Assembly: GCF_000004075.3 (NCBI RefSeq)
Contig: NW_022279527.1
Location: forward strand, 43,958-107,957
Length of the DNA: 64,000 nucleotides
Source of the DNA: Cucumis sativus
Taxonomy: Eukaryota > Streptophyta > Magnoliopsida > Cucurbitales > Cucurbitaceae
Direction of reading: 5' to 3'
In this document: one piece after another, positions 11,355 to 20,845 of the stretch
Numbering within the stretch: the first letter of the stretch is position 1
Layout of the letters: every line of letters begins with the position of its first letter
Translations under genes and position numbers: made by a program
Notes under the pieces: model-generated
What the model saw: only the letters and a program-made list of their open reading frames with translations
Databases searched by the model: none
Told to the model about the DNA's origin: nothing

Positions 11355-11387
11355 CTTTCTGTCACGCACTGTCAACTAGCCAACCTG

Positions 11388-11399
11388 GCTCTGATACCA
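11388..11399 (-). promoter_or_regulatory. Primer-binding site (initiator tRNA-Met)
   Basis: Reads TGGTATCAGAGC on the minus strand, two bases from the LTR edge at 11402. It primes minus-strand DNA synthesis and sets the element's direction. Confidence 0.88.
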
Positions 11400-11401
11400 C
11401 T

Positions 11402-11883
11402 TGTCACAATCGTAATTCTTCAAACACGATGTGAACGATTGTGCGGCACTTGTTCTAGCTCGACGAACAAGTCAGCCGATCAAAATCCACAAATCGCGGA
11501 CAACTTTAACACATGCTTCAACCTCCCCTCACGTTCTTGGAAAATATTTTTAGAAAAGGTGAAAGATGATTAAATTGATTGAAAACATTGTTAAAACAAG
11601 CATTGAAGACTGTCAATTGCAATAAGAAAGCATAGATTGCAAAGAGTACGACAAGGCTTGGGCGGGGATTCAACAGGTATGCCTCCCCTATAGTACATTT
11701 TTAACATTTTCATCTCTGGTAGGCTTGCATATGAAAATGCCGAAACGTCACACCCAAGCATATCGACTTGAAATTTAAAGCAACTACCTAAACTACATAC
11801 AAGACATAAAGACAAGATAAATTGGGGCTAATCGGAGCATACGGCCATAGGTAAACACACCTTGGACAAGTATGTCCGTTACA
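11402..11883 (-). mobile_element. 5' LTR of the gypsy element in the PLAA intron
   Basis: In plus coordinates it starts TGTCAC beside the primer-binding site; the best right edge is GTTACA at 11878-11883, giving 482 bp with one terminal mismatch. The left LTR is missing because the element is cut within RT at 8850. The right boundary is inferred from the terminal inverted repeat only. Confidence 0.55.
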
Positions 11884-11950
11884 CTAGGCCTCCAATCACC
11901 CAAGTTTACCAAAGGAGGGGTAAAAATAAAAATTCCACCTAGACAACATG

Positions 11951-11980
11951 GTTGTTAGGATGACCAGTGGTCCTAACAAC
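11951..11980. repeat. Perfect 10-bp inverted repeat (hairpin)
   Basis: GTTGTTAGGA and TCCTAACAAC flank a 10-base spacer. It lies at the left edge of the solo LTR starting at 11953, so it probably belongs to that LTR's terminus. Confidence 0.6.
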
Positions 11981-12555
11981 ACGTGGCAGCAGCAGAAAGG
12001 GAATATATATATAGGCGTTTTTTGCTAGGCTGATTATCTTGGTTATTATGTATTTTGAATGAACGTTGTTCATTGGGAGAGAGCAGCCCTCTTACTTGGT
12101 TGAAGCTTATGATTCCATATTGAATATATATACACACATATATCAGCTTCTCTCCATTGTACTGTGTGTTTGTGAGTGTGCTGGAAATATCCTTTGTATT
12201 TGTGTGGGTGTGGGTTGAATCTTTTGCAGGTGAAACAAGAACCTACCAGGGGGACCACTTTGGTAGGGCCGGGAGTTAGAGGAAAGAGATAAAAGAAAGG
12301 AAGCTACAGAGGGAGGGGGTATGGAACTTTGAGGAAGGAAATCTACATTACTCCTTGAGAGAGGGAAAGCAGAGGGTCCAAGTTCATCTTTGAATTGTTC
12401 TTGAGTCTTTTATTTGGTTGCTATTAGTTTGAGTAATTTTTGCTTTGAATCTGTAATCGCGATCAATACTCTATTGATCCACGAAGAGTCTCAATAATTC
12501 GTGTAAGTTTTCATATTATATCAACATATACGAACACTGCTGTGGTGTTCTATCA
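11953..12555 (+). mobile_element. Solo LTR, TGTTAG...TATCA family
   Basis: Begins TGTTAGGATGACC and ends GTGTTCTATCA. Two other pieces of the same family occur in this window: 35893-36266 (same strand) and 30052-30275 (minus). Shared landmarks are an AGGAGTATTG/TACTCC-TGAGAGA-AGCAGAGGG block and the GTGTTCTATCA end. A TATATATATA run at about 12005-12014 lies early in the LTR, as a promoter would. No interior or second LTR adjoins and no clear target-site duplication is seen. Confidence 0.55.
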
Positions 12556-12922
12556 TAATTCTGAGATACTGAGCTTCGTTTAAGATCCTTCACTGTGGCC
12601 AAACCGAGTTTGTGAGTTGAACCTTTCATGTATTTATGAGAAATGTTTCTCTATCTATTTGAAGTCTGTTTGATGGAGCATTTGGTTGGGAAGAGATGAC
12701 TAACTTTTAGTGGAAAGGCGAAGGACTGGTGAAGCCCTGAAGGGTGTTGAAGTTGGCTAAAGTTTATGTGTTGAATTGAATTTCTTTAAGAGAGTGGGTT
12801 TTTTTTTTTTTTTTTGTAGCTTGATTTTTAAATTTGAATTATGTTTATTATACTATAATTATTTATAAACCCTAAACCCTAATAGCATTTTAGTATCACG
12901 AAGTTGGATTATTTTGTTGCAG
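12556..12922 (+). other. Remaining PLAA intron sequence
   Basis: Non-coding, with a T tract of about 17 bases at 12799-12815 and a polypyrimidine-poor acceptor TTGTTGCAG ending at 12922. Nothing else recognised. Confidence 0.5.
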
Positions 12923-13481
12923 ATGGAATTTGTGTCTAGAGCATTGAGCATCCTGGTTGCGTTTGGGATGCCAAGTTTTTGGAAAATGGAGATATTGTCA
13001 CAGCTTGTTTAGATGGAGTAGTACGTGTCTGGACGGCAGAACAGGAAAGAATTGCTGATCCCCAAGAATTGGAGTTATTTGCTTCAAGACTGTCTCAGTA
13101 TAAGTTGAAGAGGTGCCCCACAACAGCTGCCACACACACACACACACACTCACAAAGAGGAAGTTCCAAAATCCTTTGGTACATCTCTCTTCTCTCTCTC
13201 TCTCTCTCTAACTTATTTTGACTTTTTGAGGCAAAAGCATGATTTTGAGCATATCTAAAATAATGTCAGTATAGAATATATTCTGTTCTGAGTATGATTT
13301 TAGCGACTTATGTACATCTTTAATTTATTTGTTCATACCTCATGATAATGTGCACTTTTATTCCTATGTTGACTGTTGGTCTTCTATTTGATAAGTTGTC
13401 TCTAATTTACTTGTGTTAGGAAGAGGGTTGGAGGATTGAAATTGGAAGAATTACCTGGGATGGATGCTTTACAAATTCCAG
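12923..13481 (+). pseudogene. PLAA/DOA1-like gene, exons b and c
   Basis: Exon b is 12923-13112 and exon c is 13420-13481, both with AG/GT borders. Exon b reads DGICV, then a TAG stop at 12937-12939, then SIEHPGCVWDAKF, ENGDIVTACLDGVVRVW and SQYKLKR. Exon c continues KRVGGLKLEELPG and ALQIPG. This is the end of the WD40 propeller leading to the PFU domain in plant PLAA. The stop replaces a Gln codon by a single C-to-T change and would truncate the protein in the propeller. PFU and PUL domain exons do not follow: after 13481 there is a duplicated intron segment and a gypsy fragment. I call it a truncated pseudogene. Confidence 0.8.
13131..13209. repeat. (CA)n and (TC)n microsatellites
   Basis: A (CA)9-10 run at 13131-13149 and a (TC)12 run at about 13186-13209, both in the intron after PLAA exon b. 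Shorter versions appear in the duplicated copy at 13721-13892. Confidence 0.9.
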
Positions 13482-13720
13482 GTCTGGTTACACTATTCCA
13501 TTTTAATAAGAAGCCAAGATGCTATCCGCTTCTATACCTTTTTCCTTTTACCCCTTAATTTCATGAATCTTTGTTGCAAAGTGGATGGGTGGCAAGGTTT
13601 TCTTTTTCTTGATATTTGTGAGATTCTAGGCCAGCTCACACACCCTCGACTAATCTCACGGGATAATCCGCTTGACCCTACAACATTTGGGTGTTAAGGA
13701 AACTCATAGGAAATTAATTT

Positions 13721-13892
13721 ACAGCTGCCACACACACACACTCACAAAGAGGAAGTTCCAAAATCCTTTTGTTCATCTCTCTTTTTTTTTCTCTCTCTCT
13801 AGCTTATTTTGACTTTTTGAGGCAGAAGCATGATTCTGAGCATATCTAAAATAATGTCAGTATAGAATATATTCTGTTCTGAGTATGATTTT
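13721..13892 (+). repeat. Second copy of a PLAA intron block (first at 13123-13301)
   Basis: The block from ACAGCTGCCACACAC to GAGTATGATTTT repeats 13123-13301 at high identity; differences are mainly microsatellite length and a few substitutions. Copy 1 starts 11 bases after PLAA exon b. Copy 2 ends exactly where a gypsy pol fragment begins. The duplication is therefore tied to the arrival of that fragment. Confidence 0.85.
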
Positions 13893-14367
13893 GCCGGCCT
13901 GTGTTATGTTTAACGCCTTTCTTTTTGCTTCTAGGCTGTACTGGAGCTTGTCATAATCTTCCCATGTTGCCTCATGAGGAGGGAGACCTTGCCATTTAAT
14001 CAAAACCTCACAGCTTCCTCTTTTATTCTTCGAGTACCCAAATATTTCCTCCGGTATAGATTTACTCGTGAGTTTCAGTAACGTAAGGCAGCATGTCTGT
14101 CTGTACAAGTTGATGATCACCAACCATTTTTTTGAGTTGGGACACATGAAACACTGGATGGATGGAAGCGGATGCTGGCAACTCTAGCTTATACGCAACC
14201 AGTATGATGCGTTCCACAATCGTATAAGGCCCAAAGAACTTGGGGGATAGTTTCTCATTTTTCTTTTGTCGTAATGAGATCTGTCTATAGGGCCTAATCT
14301 TCAGGAAGACCATATCGCCAACTGCATACTCCACATCATGACGCTTCAAGTCTACGTTATTTTTCAT
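13893..14367 (-). pseudogene. Chromovirus gypsy pol end: integrase C-terminus and chromodomain
   Basis: Minus-strand frames give [29 protein letters not shown], then [11 protein letters not shown] (about 14140) and a chromodomain with LIKWQGLPPHEATWEDYD (about 13968-14010). Chromodomains target integration to heterochromatin in the chromovirus clade of Ty3/gypsy. The frame changes once near 14100. After the chromodomain the sequence ends at 13893 without stop, polypurine tract or LTR. Confidence 0.88.
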
Positions 14368-14399
14368 CTTGTCTGTGCAACGAATTAGTGTTCTTTTAG

Positions 14400-15795
14400 G
14401 ACTCCCAGAATTTCAACTCATGCCTTGAGCTATTCGTTTAAGGTAGTGTTTGGAGTGTCCCGGTCACCATAAAACATCAATGGTGGTGGCATACGTCCAT
14501 AGATAGCCTGAAATGGAGTGACCCCTACGGATCTCTAAAAAGTAGTGTTGTACCAATATTCAGCCCAATGTATCCATTTTGACCATTCCTTAGGCCGTTC
14601 TCCACAAAAACATCGCAGATACGTCTCCACTCCCCTATTAACCACCTCAGTTTTCCCATCCGACTGAGGGTGATAAGCGGTGCTTCGATTTAATCGGGTG
14701 CCTGCCATTTTGAACATTTCTTGCCAAAAGTTGCTCAAGAATACCTTATCTCGGTCGGACACTATCGATTTGGGAAAGCCATGAAGTCGGACAATCTCCT
14801 TAACAAATATATTTGCTGAATCTGTCCACCACTACAAAGATGACTTCGAAACCATTCGATCTTGGTAAGCCCTCGATAAAGTCCATAGATATATCGCTCC
14901 AAATATTGTTTGGACTGTCCAGGGACAGCAGCAGTCCGGTGGGGGATAGTGCTAGGGAGTTGTTCTTCTGACATATTACACATTCCTCACAATACTTCTT
15001 AACATCCGCCTTCATTCCTTCCCAATATAGCTCACCAGTTGGTCGTTTGTATGTGCATAAAAATCCAGAATGGTCTCCAAGTACCGAATCATGGTAAGTA
15101 TGTAGGATTGTGGGTATCAATGTAGATGTTTTGGACAGCACAAACTTATCCTTATATCTTAACATACCTTGTCGGATGGAGAATTTACCCTCTGTTCCTT
15201 CTTCCATTGCTTGTAGTTCTTCCATTATTTTGCTCAACTTTTCATCCGCTTCGACTTCCTTTTTAATCACCAGAATGTCAACCAATGTAGGAGCTGTTAT
15301 GCTACCGAGGTTAACTGTAGGAGGCATCCAAGACAAGGCGTCTGCTGCTTTATTCTCCAAGCCGGGTTTGTAGACCACCTCAAATGAGTATCCCGTTAGC
15401 TTCGCTACCCATTTCTGATACTGAAGCTGTATCACTCTTTGTTGTAATAAGAACTTCAAGGATTTCTGATCGGTCTTCACAATAAATTTTCTTTCCAACA
15501 GATATGGTCGCCATCGTTGCACAGGCAAGATTACTGCCATTAATTCCCTTTCATATACAGGCTTGGCCCTATCTCTTAAGGCTAACGTATGGCTAAAGTA
15601 TGCTATGGGGCGCTTGGCTTGGACGAGTACGACTCCTACCCTATATCTCGATGCATCTGTTTCCATTTCAAAGGTGGCATTGAAATCAGGCAACACCAAA
15701 ACGGGCAGGGTCATCATGGCTTTCTGTAGTTGTTGGAGTGCCTCCTTAGACTCCTCAGTCCACTGGAATCCCCCTTTCCTAAGTAGTTGAGTCAA
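14400..15795 (-). pseudogene. Gypsy RNase H and integrase
   Basis: Frames contain the RNase H region FEMETDASRYRVGVVLVQ (about 15640-15680), ADALSWMPP (about 15330), the integrase zinc finger with YCEECVICQ (about 14980), [11 protein letters not shown] (about 14880), the core [10 protein letters not shown], and [18 protein letters not shown] (about 14650-14700). Frameshifts near 14800 and 14535 and a stop split the protein. It is contiguous with RT on the right and the chromodomain on the left. Confidence 0.9.
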
Positions 15796-15834
15796 TGGTG
15801 CGACAATGAAGCCATAGTGCTGAACGAACTTTCT

Positions 15835-16350
15835 TTAGTAACAGGTGAGGCCTAGTAATCCTCGTACCTCTCTTATATTACTGGGTATAGGCCATTCCCT
15901 GATTGCTCTGATTTTCTCGGGGTTCACTTCAACTTCTTGTCCTGAAATGATATGACCCAAATAATCAATACGTTCTTGCGCGAAGCTGCACTTCTTCTGG
16001 TTTGCATATAACTCATTCTTTCTCAGGATTTCCAATGCTAACCCAATGTGCTTCAGATGATTTTCCAAGTTCTCACTGTAGATTAGTATGTCGTCGAAAA
16101 ATACTAATATGAACTTCTGCAAAAATGGTTTAAATATTGAGTTCATTAGAGCTTGGAAAGTGGATGTGGCATTAGTTAAGCCGAATGCCATAACCATAAA
16201 TTCATAGTTTCCATCATGTGTTCGAAATGCTGTTTTTTCGATGTCTTCTCCACACATTTTGATCTGATGGAACCCCGCCTTTAAATCAATCTTTGAAAAC
16301 CAGTTTGCTCCATTTAATTCATCGAAAAGCTCCTCAACCACCAGAATAGG
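15835..16350 (-). pseudogene. Gypsy reverse transcriptase, 5' truncated
   Basis: Reads VVEELFDELNGANWFSKIDL, FGLTNATSTFQALMNSIF, the FFDDILIY box and GLLGL. It begins abruptly near 16350 within the PIPVVEELF region, so RT fingers, protease and gag are missing. A short frame change follows at about 15835. The whole 13893-16350 piece lacks LTRs at both ends. Confidence 0.9.
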
Positions 16351-16353
16351 GAA

Positions 16354-16507
16354 TTTTTATCTTCAAAAAGTTCACCCAAATCAATGAATGAATAACCATG
16401 TTAATTGACTGGTTCTTTTTTTTATTTTATTTTGACATAATTACAACTAAGATGCACTTTTTTATTGAAAAGATACAAGTAAGAGGGTAAATTTTGAGTT
16501 TTCTCAC
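16354..16507. repeat. Direct repeat left of the PMEI gene
   Basis: About 154 bp from TTTTTATCTTCAAAAAG to TTTTGAGTTTTCTCAC, repeated at 18537-18688 in the same direction with substitutions and small indels. Shared landmarks are CACCCAAATCAAT, ACATAATTACAACTAAGATG and AAATTTTGA.TTTTCTCA. The two copies bracket about 2.0 kb containing the only intact gene in the window. Confidence 0.75.
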
Positions 16508-17856
16508 TATATATGTTGCCAAAAAACCTGGTGTAAAGTGTAAGTATTTTCTTAATAATTTCATTTAAACCATGCTCAATTCTACGCAATATGAGTTTTG
16601 GTCCTTTATTATGAAAGTGCATATTTAGATTTGGTTACGAATGTTTTGTTTTATGAAAAAATCATTTGTGACTATTGTTTCAATCTTTTCAATTGAAACA
16701 CGTGCACATATTCACGTGAAATATCTTAATTCTATTTAATTTTTAAATATGCTTTAGCATATAATAAACAAATATTATACAATATTAATGGTAAAATTAT
16801 TATTTAAAAAAGAAAAAGAAATTCATTGTTGTAGTAATTAAATAATTGAATTAATGTATTAATATTTGATCCAATATTGTAATATATAGAATACGATAAT
16901 TTTTTATTCTAATATGTCAATGTGAAATCACAAGAAATGATGCAATTTTTCACCATTCGTTACTACTTTGAATCAATTAAATCCCCTTTTGTGTGTGTTT
17001 GTTTTCTTTTGAACTTTGGGATTTCGTGACGTTTTTTTTTTCTAATGTGTAACTGCAAGAGTTTATTTTGTTTTTCTTTTACACGTACATTTTACATGTA
17101 AGTTTGGAGGAATCAATGCACCAATTTGATGTGTGTGCAACCATCTCCACTCTAAACAGAATGCATCGTATCTCGAAGATCAACTAGTCACATCCTATCA
17201 ATATTAGTTACACATATTCAACATAAGGTTTTATTTTTTAAAATATAGAACTTTATTTTGTAAACTAAAAAATTGGAAAAATCTTCTTTCCAAACATTAA
17301 AATGGACACTTACAATAGAAAAGTCACAACTACGTTAGATCACAAAAAGTAATATAAATTTTTTTCGACAATTTAAGAATAAAATAGATGTATATAATTT
17401 TTTTTCTCCACGAGCGCATTTAATATAGTAGAGATTTCAACGCTGATTACAAATTTAGTTTACATCATGTCAAGGTAATATTACTCTGTATTTTTTTCCC
17501 TAAAAGAAGGTGTCCATAAATTTGTAACTTTTTGCTACTAAACCCAACTTTAATTAGTGTTTATGTAATGTTTTAAAATATTTATAAAATATAGTACAAC
17601 TTTAGTAATTTTTCATCGGCAGGAAATTATCTATTAATATAAGTCTATTAGTGTCTATTAGGATATTATATTTTCAAATCTCGTCTTTTATTTAGTTATT
17701 TTGATTAGTTGGAATTATCTATTAATTGATTTTTTTTATCTAATTTTAAATTTTAACCAAAGTAATCAATTCCGATCACCATCCCACTGTAATGTTATTA
17801 TTTTAAAAATTAAACTTCATTTTATTTATTGATTAAAATCTTCAAGTACATAGCCT
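16508..17856. other. No gene; AT-rich 3' flank of PMEI gene
   Basis: Very AT-rich, without recognisable coding sequence. On the minus strand an AATAAATAAA cluster at about 17822-17831, some 30 bases past the PMEI stop, is a plausible polyadenylation signal. Confidence 0.5.
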
Positions 17857-18375
17857 TCAAAGAAGATTGGATATAACCAAAATAATGCTGCATATATCAT
17901 TTAGAGTCTTGCCATTCTTCAAAAGCAACGATGTATCCTTAGGCGGCTGTGCGAACTTATCCTGACAGTCACCAATATTAGTCATGGCACCAGAAGTTAC
18001 AATATTGACACCATTAAAGTCCCCAAGTGCCAAGTCCTTTTGGGCATTTTCAATGTCACCAATAGCTTCATCATAGCTCTCAGCACAAGACGAATATCGT
18101 TGCTTAAGTTGAGGATTGGTGGCGGTTTTTGCCAGTGAGTTGGCTAAAGTCAAAGATTTTTCAGCATTTGTATGAGCAAGGTTTAAGGTGTATACAGCCA
18201 AGCCTTTTAGATTTGTAGTGCCCGCAGATTTCAACACACTTGAACAAAATTGTGGATTTGAGGTTTTTGGACAGATGGTGGAAACGACGTCATTAGATGA
18301 TGCCACATTTGAAATGATGGTGAACGAAAGAACTCCAACGAGAGAGATAATAATGAGACAAGAGTTATTGGCCAT
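17857..18375 (-). CDS. PMEI/invertase inhibitor domain protein
   Basis: A single-exon reading frame of 172 codons with no lesion. Residues 1-26 (MANNSCLIIISLVGVLSF...) form a signal peptide, so the product should be secreted to the apoplast. The mature part is all-helical PMEI-like: the Cys pair VSTICPKTSNPQFC starts the N-terminal hairpin, RYSSCAESYDEAI and SGAMTNIGDCQDKF carry the second pair, and NDICSIILVI closes the helix. Such proteins inhibit pectin methylesterase or vacuolar/cell-wall invertase; sequence alone does not tell which. An in-frame ATG 45 bases upstream (18420) exists, but the TATA box at 18432-18443 puts the transcript start near 18405, favouring the 18375 start. Its intactness amid pseudogenes makes it the best candidate for a live gene here. 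Confidence 0.85.
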   Translation of the reverse strand: MANNSCLIIISLVGVLSFTIISNVASSNDVVSTICPKTSNPQFCSSVLKSAGTTNLKGLAVYTLNLAHTNAEKSLTLANSLAKTATNPQLKQRYSSCAESYDEAIGDIENAQKDLALGDFNGVNIVTSGAMTNIGDCQDKFAQPPKDTSLLLKNGKTLNDICSIILVISNLL

Positions 18376-18431
18376 TTTAATTTTTCTTTGTTGTTTCCCG
18401 TCCTTATTGATATGATTCATTTGATAAATAC

Positions 18432-18443
18432 ATATATATATAG
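18432..18443 (-). promoter_or_regulatory. TATA box of the PMEI gene
   Basis: CTATATATATAT on the minus strand, about 57-68 bases before the chosen ATG. A transcript starting about 30 bases downstream would include the 18375 start but not the 18420 one. Confidence 0.55.
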
Positions 18444-18536
18444 ATGAAATTTAGAGAAATTGTTTGTTTTTCTTATGGAGGAGAAATGGCAGTTGTGATT
18501 ACATAACTAAATAACCCATTCTAGTCTTTTGTTTGG

Positions 18537-18688
18537 TACTTTTATCTTGAAATAGCCCACCCAAATCAATTCATGAATAATCACATTAATTGTCTTTTTT
18601 TTTTTTTTACATAATTACAACTAAGATGGGTTTATTTTTATTTTTATTCAAAAGATACGACTAAGATGTTAAATTTTGAATTTTCTCA
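18537..18688. repeat. Direct repeat right of the PMEI gene
   Basis: Partner of 16354-16507. It lies about 95 bp upstream of the PMEI TATA box and so may contribute upstream promoter sequence. It is more T-rich than the left copy around 18595-18612. Confidence 0.75.
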
Positions 18689-18940
18689 TCAATCCATTAG
18701 AGGTGACCTATGCTCCAATCTTTTCTTACCAACAATTTAGGCCTTATAAGTGTATAGAAAATTGAACAGTGAATAGGATAGTTAGGCTTTGTAAAACTTA
18801 CAAGTTACATAGTCCAAACTCTGATGTCTCTTCCGTTCCTGTCCTGCTTTGATTTTACCCCTTCTTTTCTCAAATACATTTTTCTACATTGTCGTTTCTT
18901 CTTCTCTAACTCATTTTTTCCAATTATATAACATGTCCGT

Positions 18941-20845
18941 ATGTACCAGAAATACAGTGAGCGGAATTCATGGAAGTTTTTCCCTGTTTCAAGTTCTAAG
19001 GTATGTGCCTCCAGACATCCCAGAAGTCAATATCCTAGTGCTTTCTGTATATATATTGAAGAATTTTCGTTGTTTACTTTTCTGGCTGAAAAGGGGGGAC
19101 ACGAAACTTATGTGACAGAAATCAAAGGATAACGTGTCTACAGTAAATCGAAATAAGAGTCTGGTTTTCATTGAGTTCAACGTATTCCTCAAACAGAAAC
19201 ACAGGGCCGTATGCATACTTCTACGACTACAGTAGTCATCATGCTAGAGGTAAACTATTCCATAAGTTCACTATAAATTGTGAAATAAGAACTGTCTGAT
19301 ACTTGTCAAATAAGAATTGCATGCGTTAATCAGACTAATGTGTGGTAGAATATTACCTGAATTTGCTAAGTTTGTCCTGGACAGTTGTCTAATGTTAATT
19401 CTTTCCCCATTTCCTTTATAGGTCCCTGATATGCTATTGTGCTCCATTTTTGCCATTAACAATTATAATGTGAAAAGCTATCTCTCTGTTAAAAATACCT
19501 AGATGATGGATTAATGTGGAGTGGCCGATTAAAATGTTCTGTCATATCACACAGTGCCTTAACATGAAAATCCAAGTGCATTACTATACAGTTATCCTTA
19601 TATATAGTTGATATTCATAGTGTTCGTACTGTTTCTCTGTAGGAGTGTTAACAATTTAGATATGATAATTTCTCTTATTTGACTTTGTTCTCCGTTGCAT
19701 TTGCATCTTGATCAGCTATGTTTATCTTGATTTGTTGAGCTTATGTTATTATTGCATCTAGGCAGATGAAGTTGAAGTAGTGATTGATCCGAAGGACATT
19801 GAACTGACTACTGCAAGATCTGGGGGCGCAGGAGGTGTAACTTTACTTCAAATATTGCTTGCAATTAGCTCTCTGAATTTGTTCTCATAAAACCAAAAAA
19901 TGGTAGAATAACCTTTCTATTTATTTCTCGTTGTCAATAATTATGCAGGGCGAAATGTCAACAAGGTGGAGACAGCAATTGATCTTTCCCCAAGCCGACA
20001 GGAAACCACATTTTTTGCACTGAAGAAAGGACTCAACTTGAGAATAAGATTCGGGCTTTTCTATTGCTACGAGCCAAACTATGAGCATCCATTACAATCA
20101 TAGCATTTCTCACATCATCGTATAAATTACGTGAATGTGCACCTCATTCATACAATTTTGTATTTTTCTTTTTATGAGTACAAATTCGGGTAGAGGGATT
20201 TAAACCTGAGACCTCTTGGTTCTAAGTACATACATACAGGCGTTAGTTGAGCTTGGTTGACAATTTCTATACTTTTTTAAGTAACAAATAATTGGAGAAA
20301 TTTTGTGGCTATATTTATGATTTTTCTCAAAGAACTTAAGGATCTTTATTTCCATTTCTATATATTGTGGGAATTTTTGCAGACATTGATATGGGTGAAA
20401 CAAAGAAAGTAAGCGAACAAACTAATATTGGACAGTTGGAGTTCAGCCCTGCACGACCCTTTGACAAAGCCCTTCCCTCACTTCTAGCCACCATTGTCCA
20501 TTGTTCACACCTAACACAACCTAGTGGTAGCATGTCACTTCCTCCTTGCCAGCCAGTTCACCCCAGCCTGTAGGTCAGTCAGCCTGTTATAAAAGAAAAA
20601 AGTCAATTTTTATGTTCTCCCCAACCGACAGTGAGCTTCACGGTGACATCTATCCTAATCTACACTGACTTTCACCCTACTTCGACCACAACCAGACTTT
20701 CATAGTTAATAGGGTGGTAATTTTGCTGGTTTCGACATTATGTACATGCATGAGTTTAATCACCCCTCCCTCCTCTTTTCCTTTTCAGTTATGAGATTAA
20801 AGTGAGGGAATGACAAGAGAAGATCATGAACCAACGAAATTACAG
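18941..20845 (+). pseudogene. APG3: Plastid release factor RF1 (PrfA/APG3-like) pseudogene, five exons
   Basis: Exons: A 18941-19000 (YQKYSERNSWKFFPVSSSK), B 19085-19249 (AEKGGHETYVTEIKG, HTSTTTVVIM), C 19762-19834 ([20 protein letters not shown]), D 19949-20080 ([11 protein letters not shown], then frameshift), E 20789-20845 (YEIKVRE). The order and wording match bacterial-type RF1 of plastids, which releases peptides at UAA/UAG. Lesions: exon B has three in-frame stops and its acceptor is CTG instead of CAG; the peptidyl-hydrolysis GGQ motif, split across exons C and D, reads GGR (CAA to CGA); exon D has a frameshift after AIDL and an AT donor in place of GT; exon E has a TGA after KVRE. 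Upstream and downstream exons are missing. Retained introns show it is a DNA-level duplicate, not a processed copy. Confidence 0.85.

Noticed and set aside
18376-18420. N-terminal extension of the PMEI protein from the ATG at 18418-18420
   Set aside because: It would place a charged 15-residue stretch before a good signal peptide, and the TATA box position implies a transcript start downstream of this ATG.
20160-20260. SINE-like text (TTTAAACCTGAGACCTCTTGG)
   Set aside because: Resembles a dispersed plant repeat, but I could not find both ends, an A box or a tail, so no element is called.
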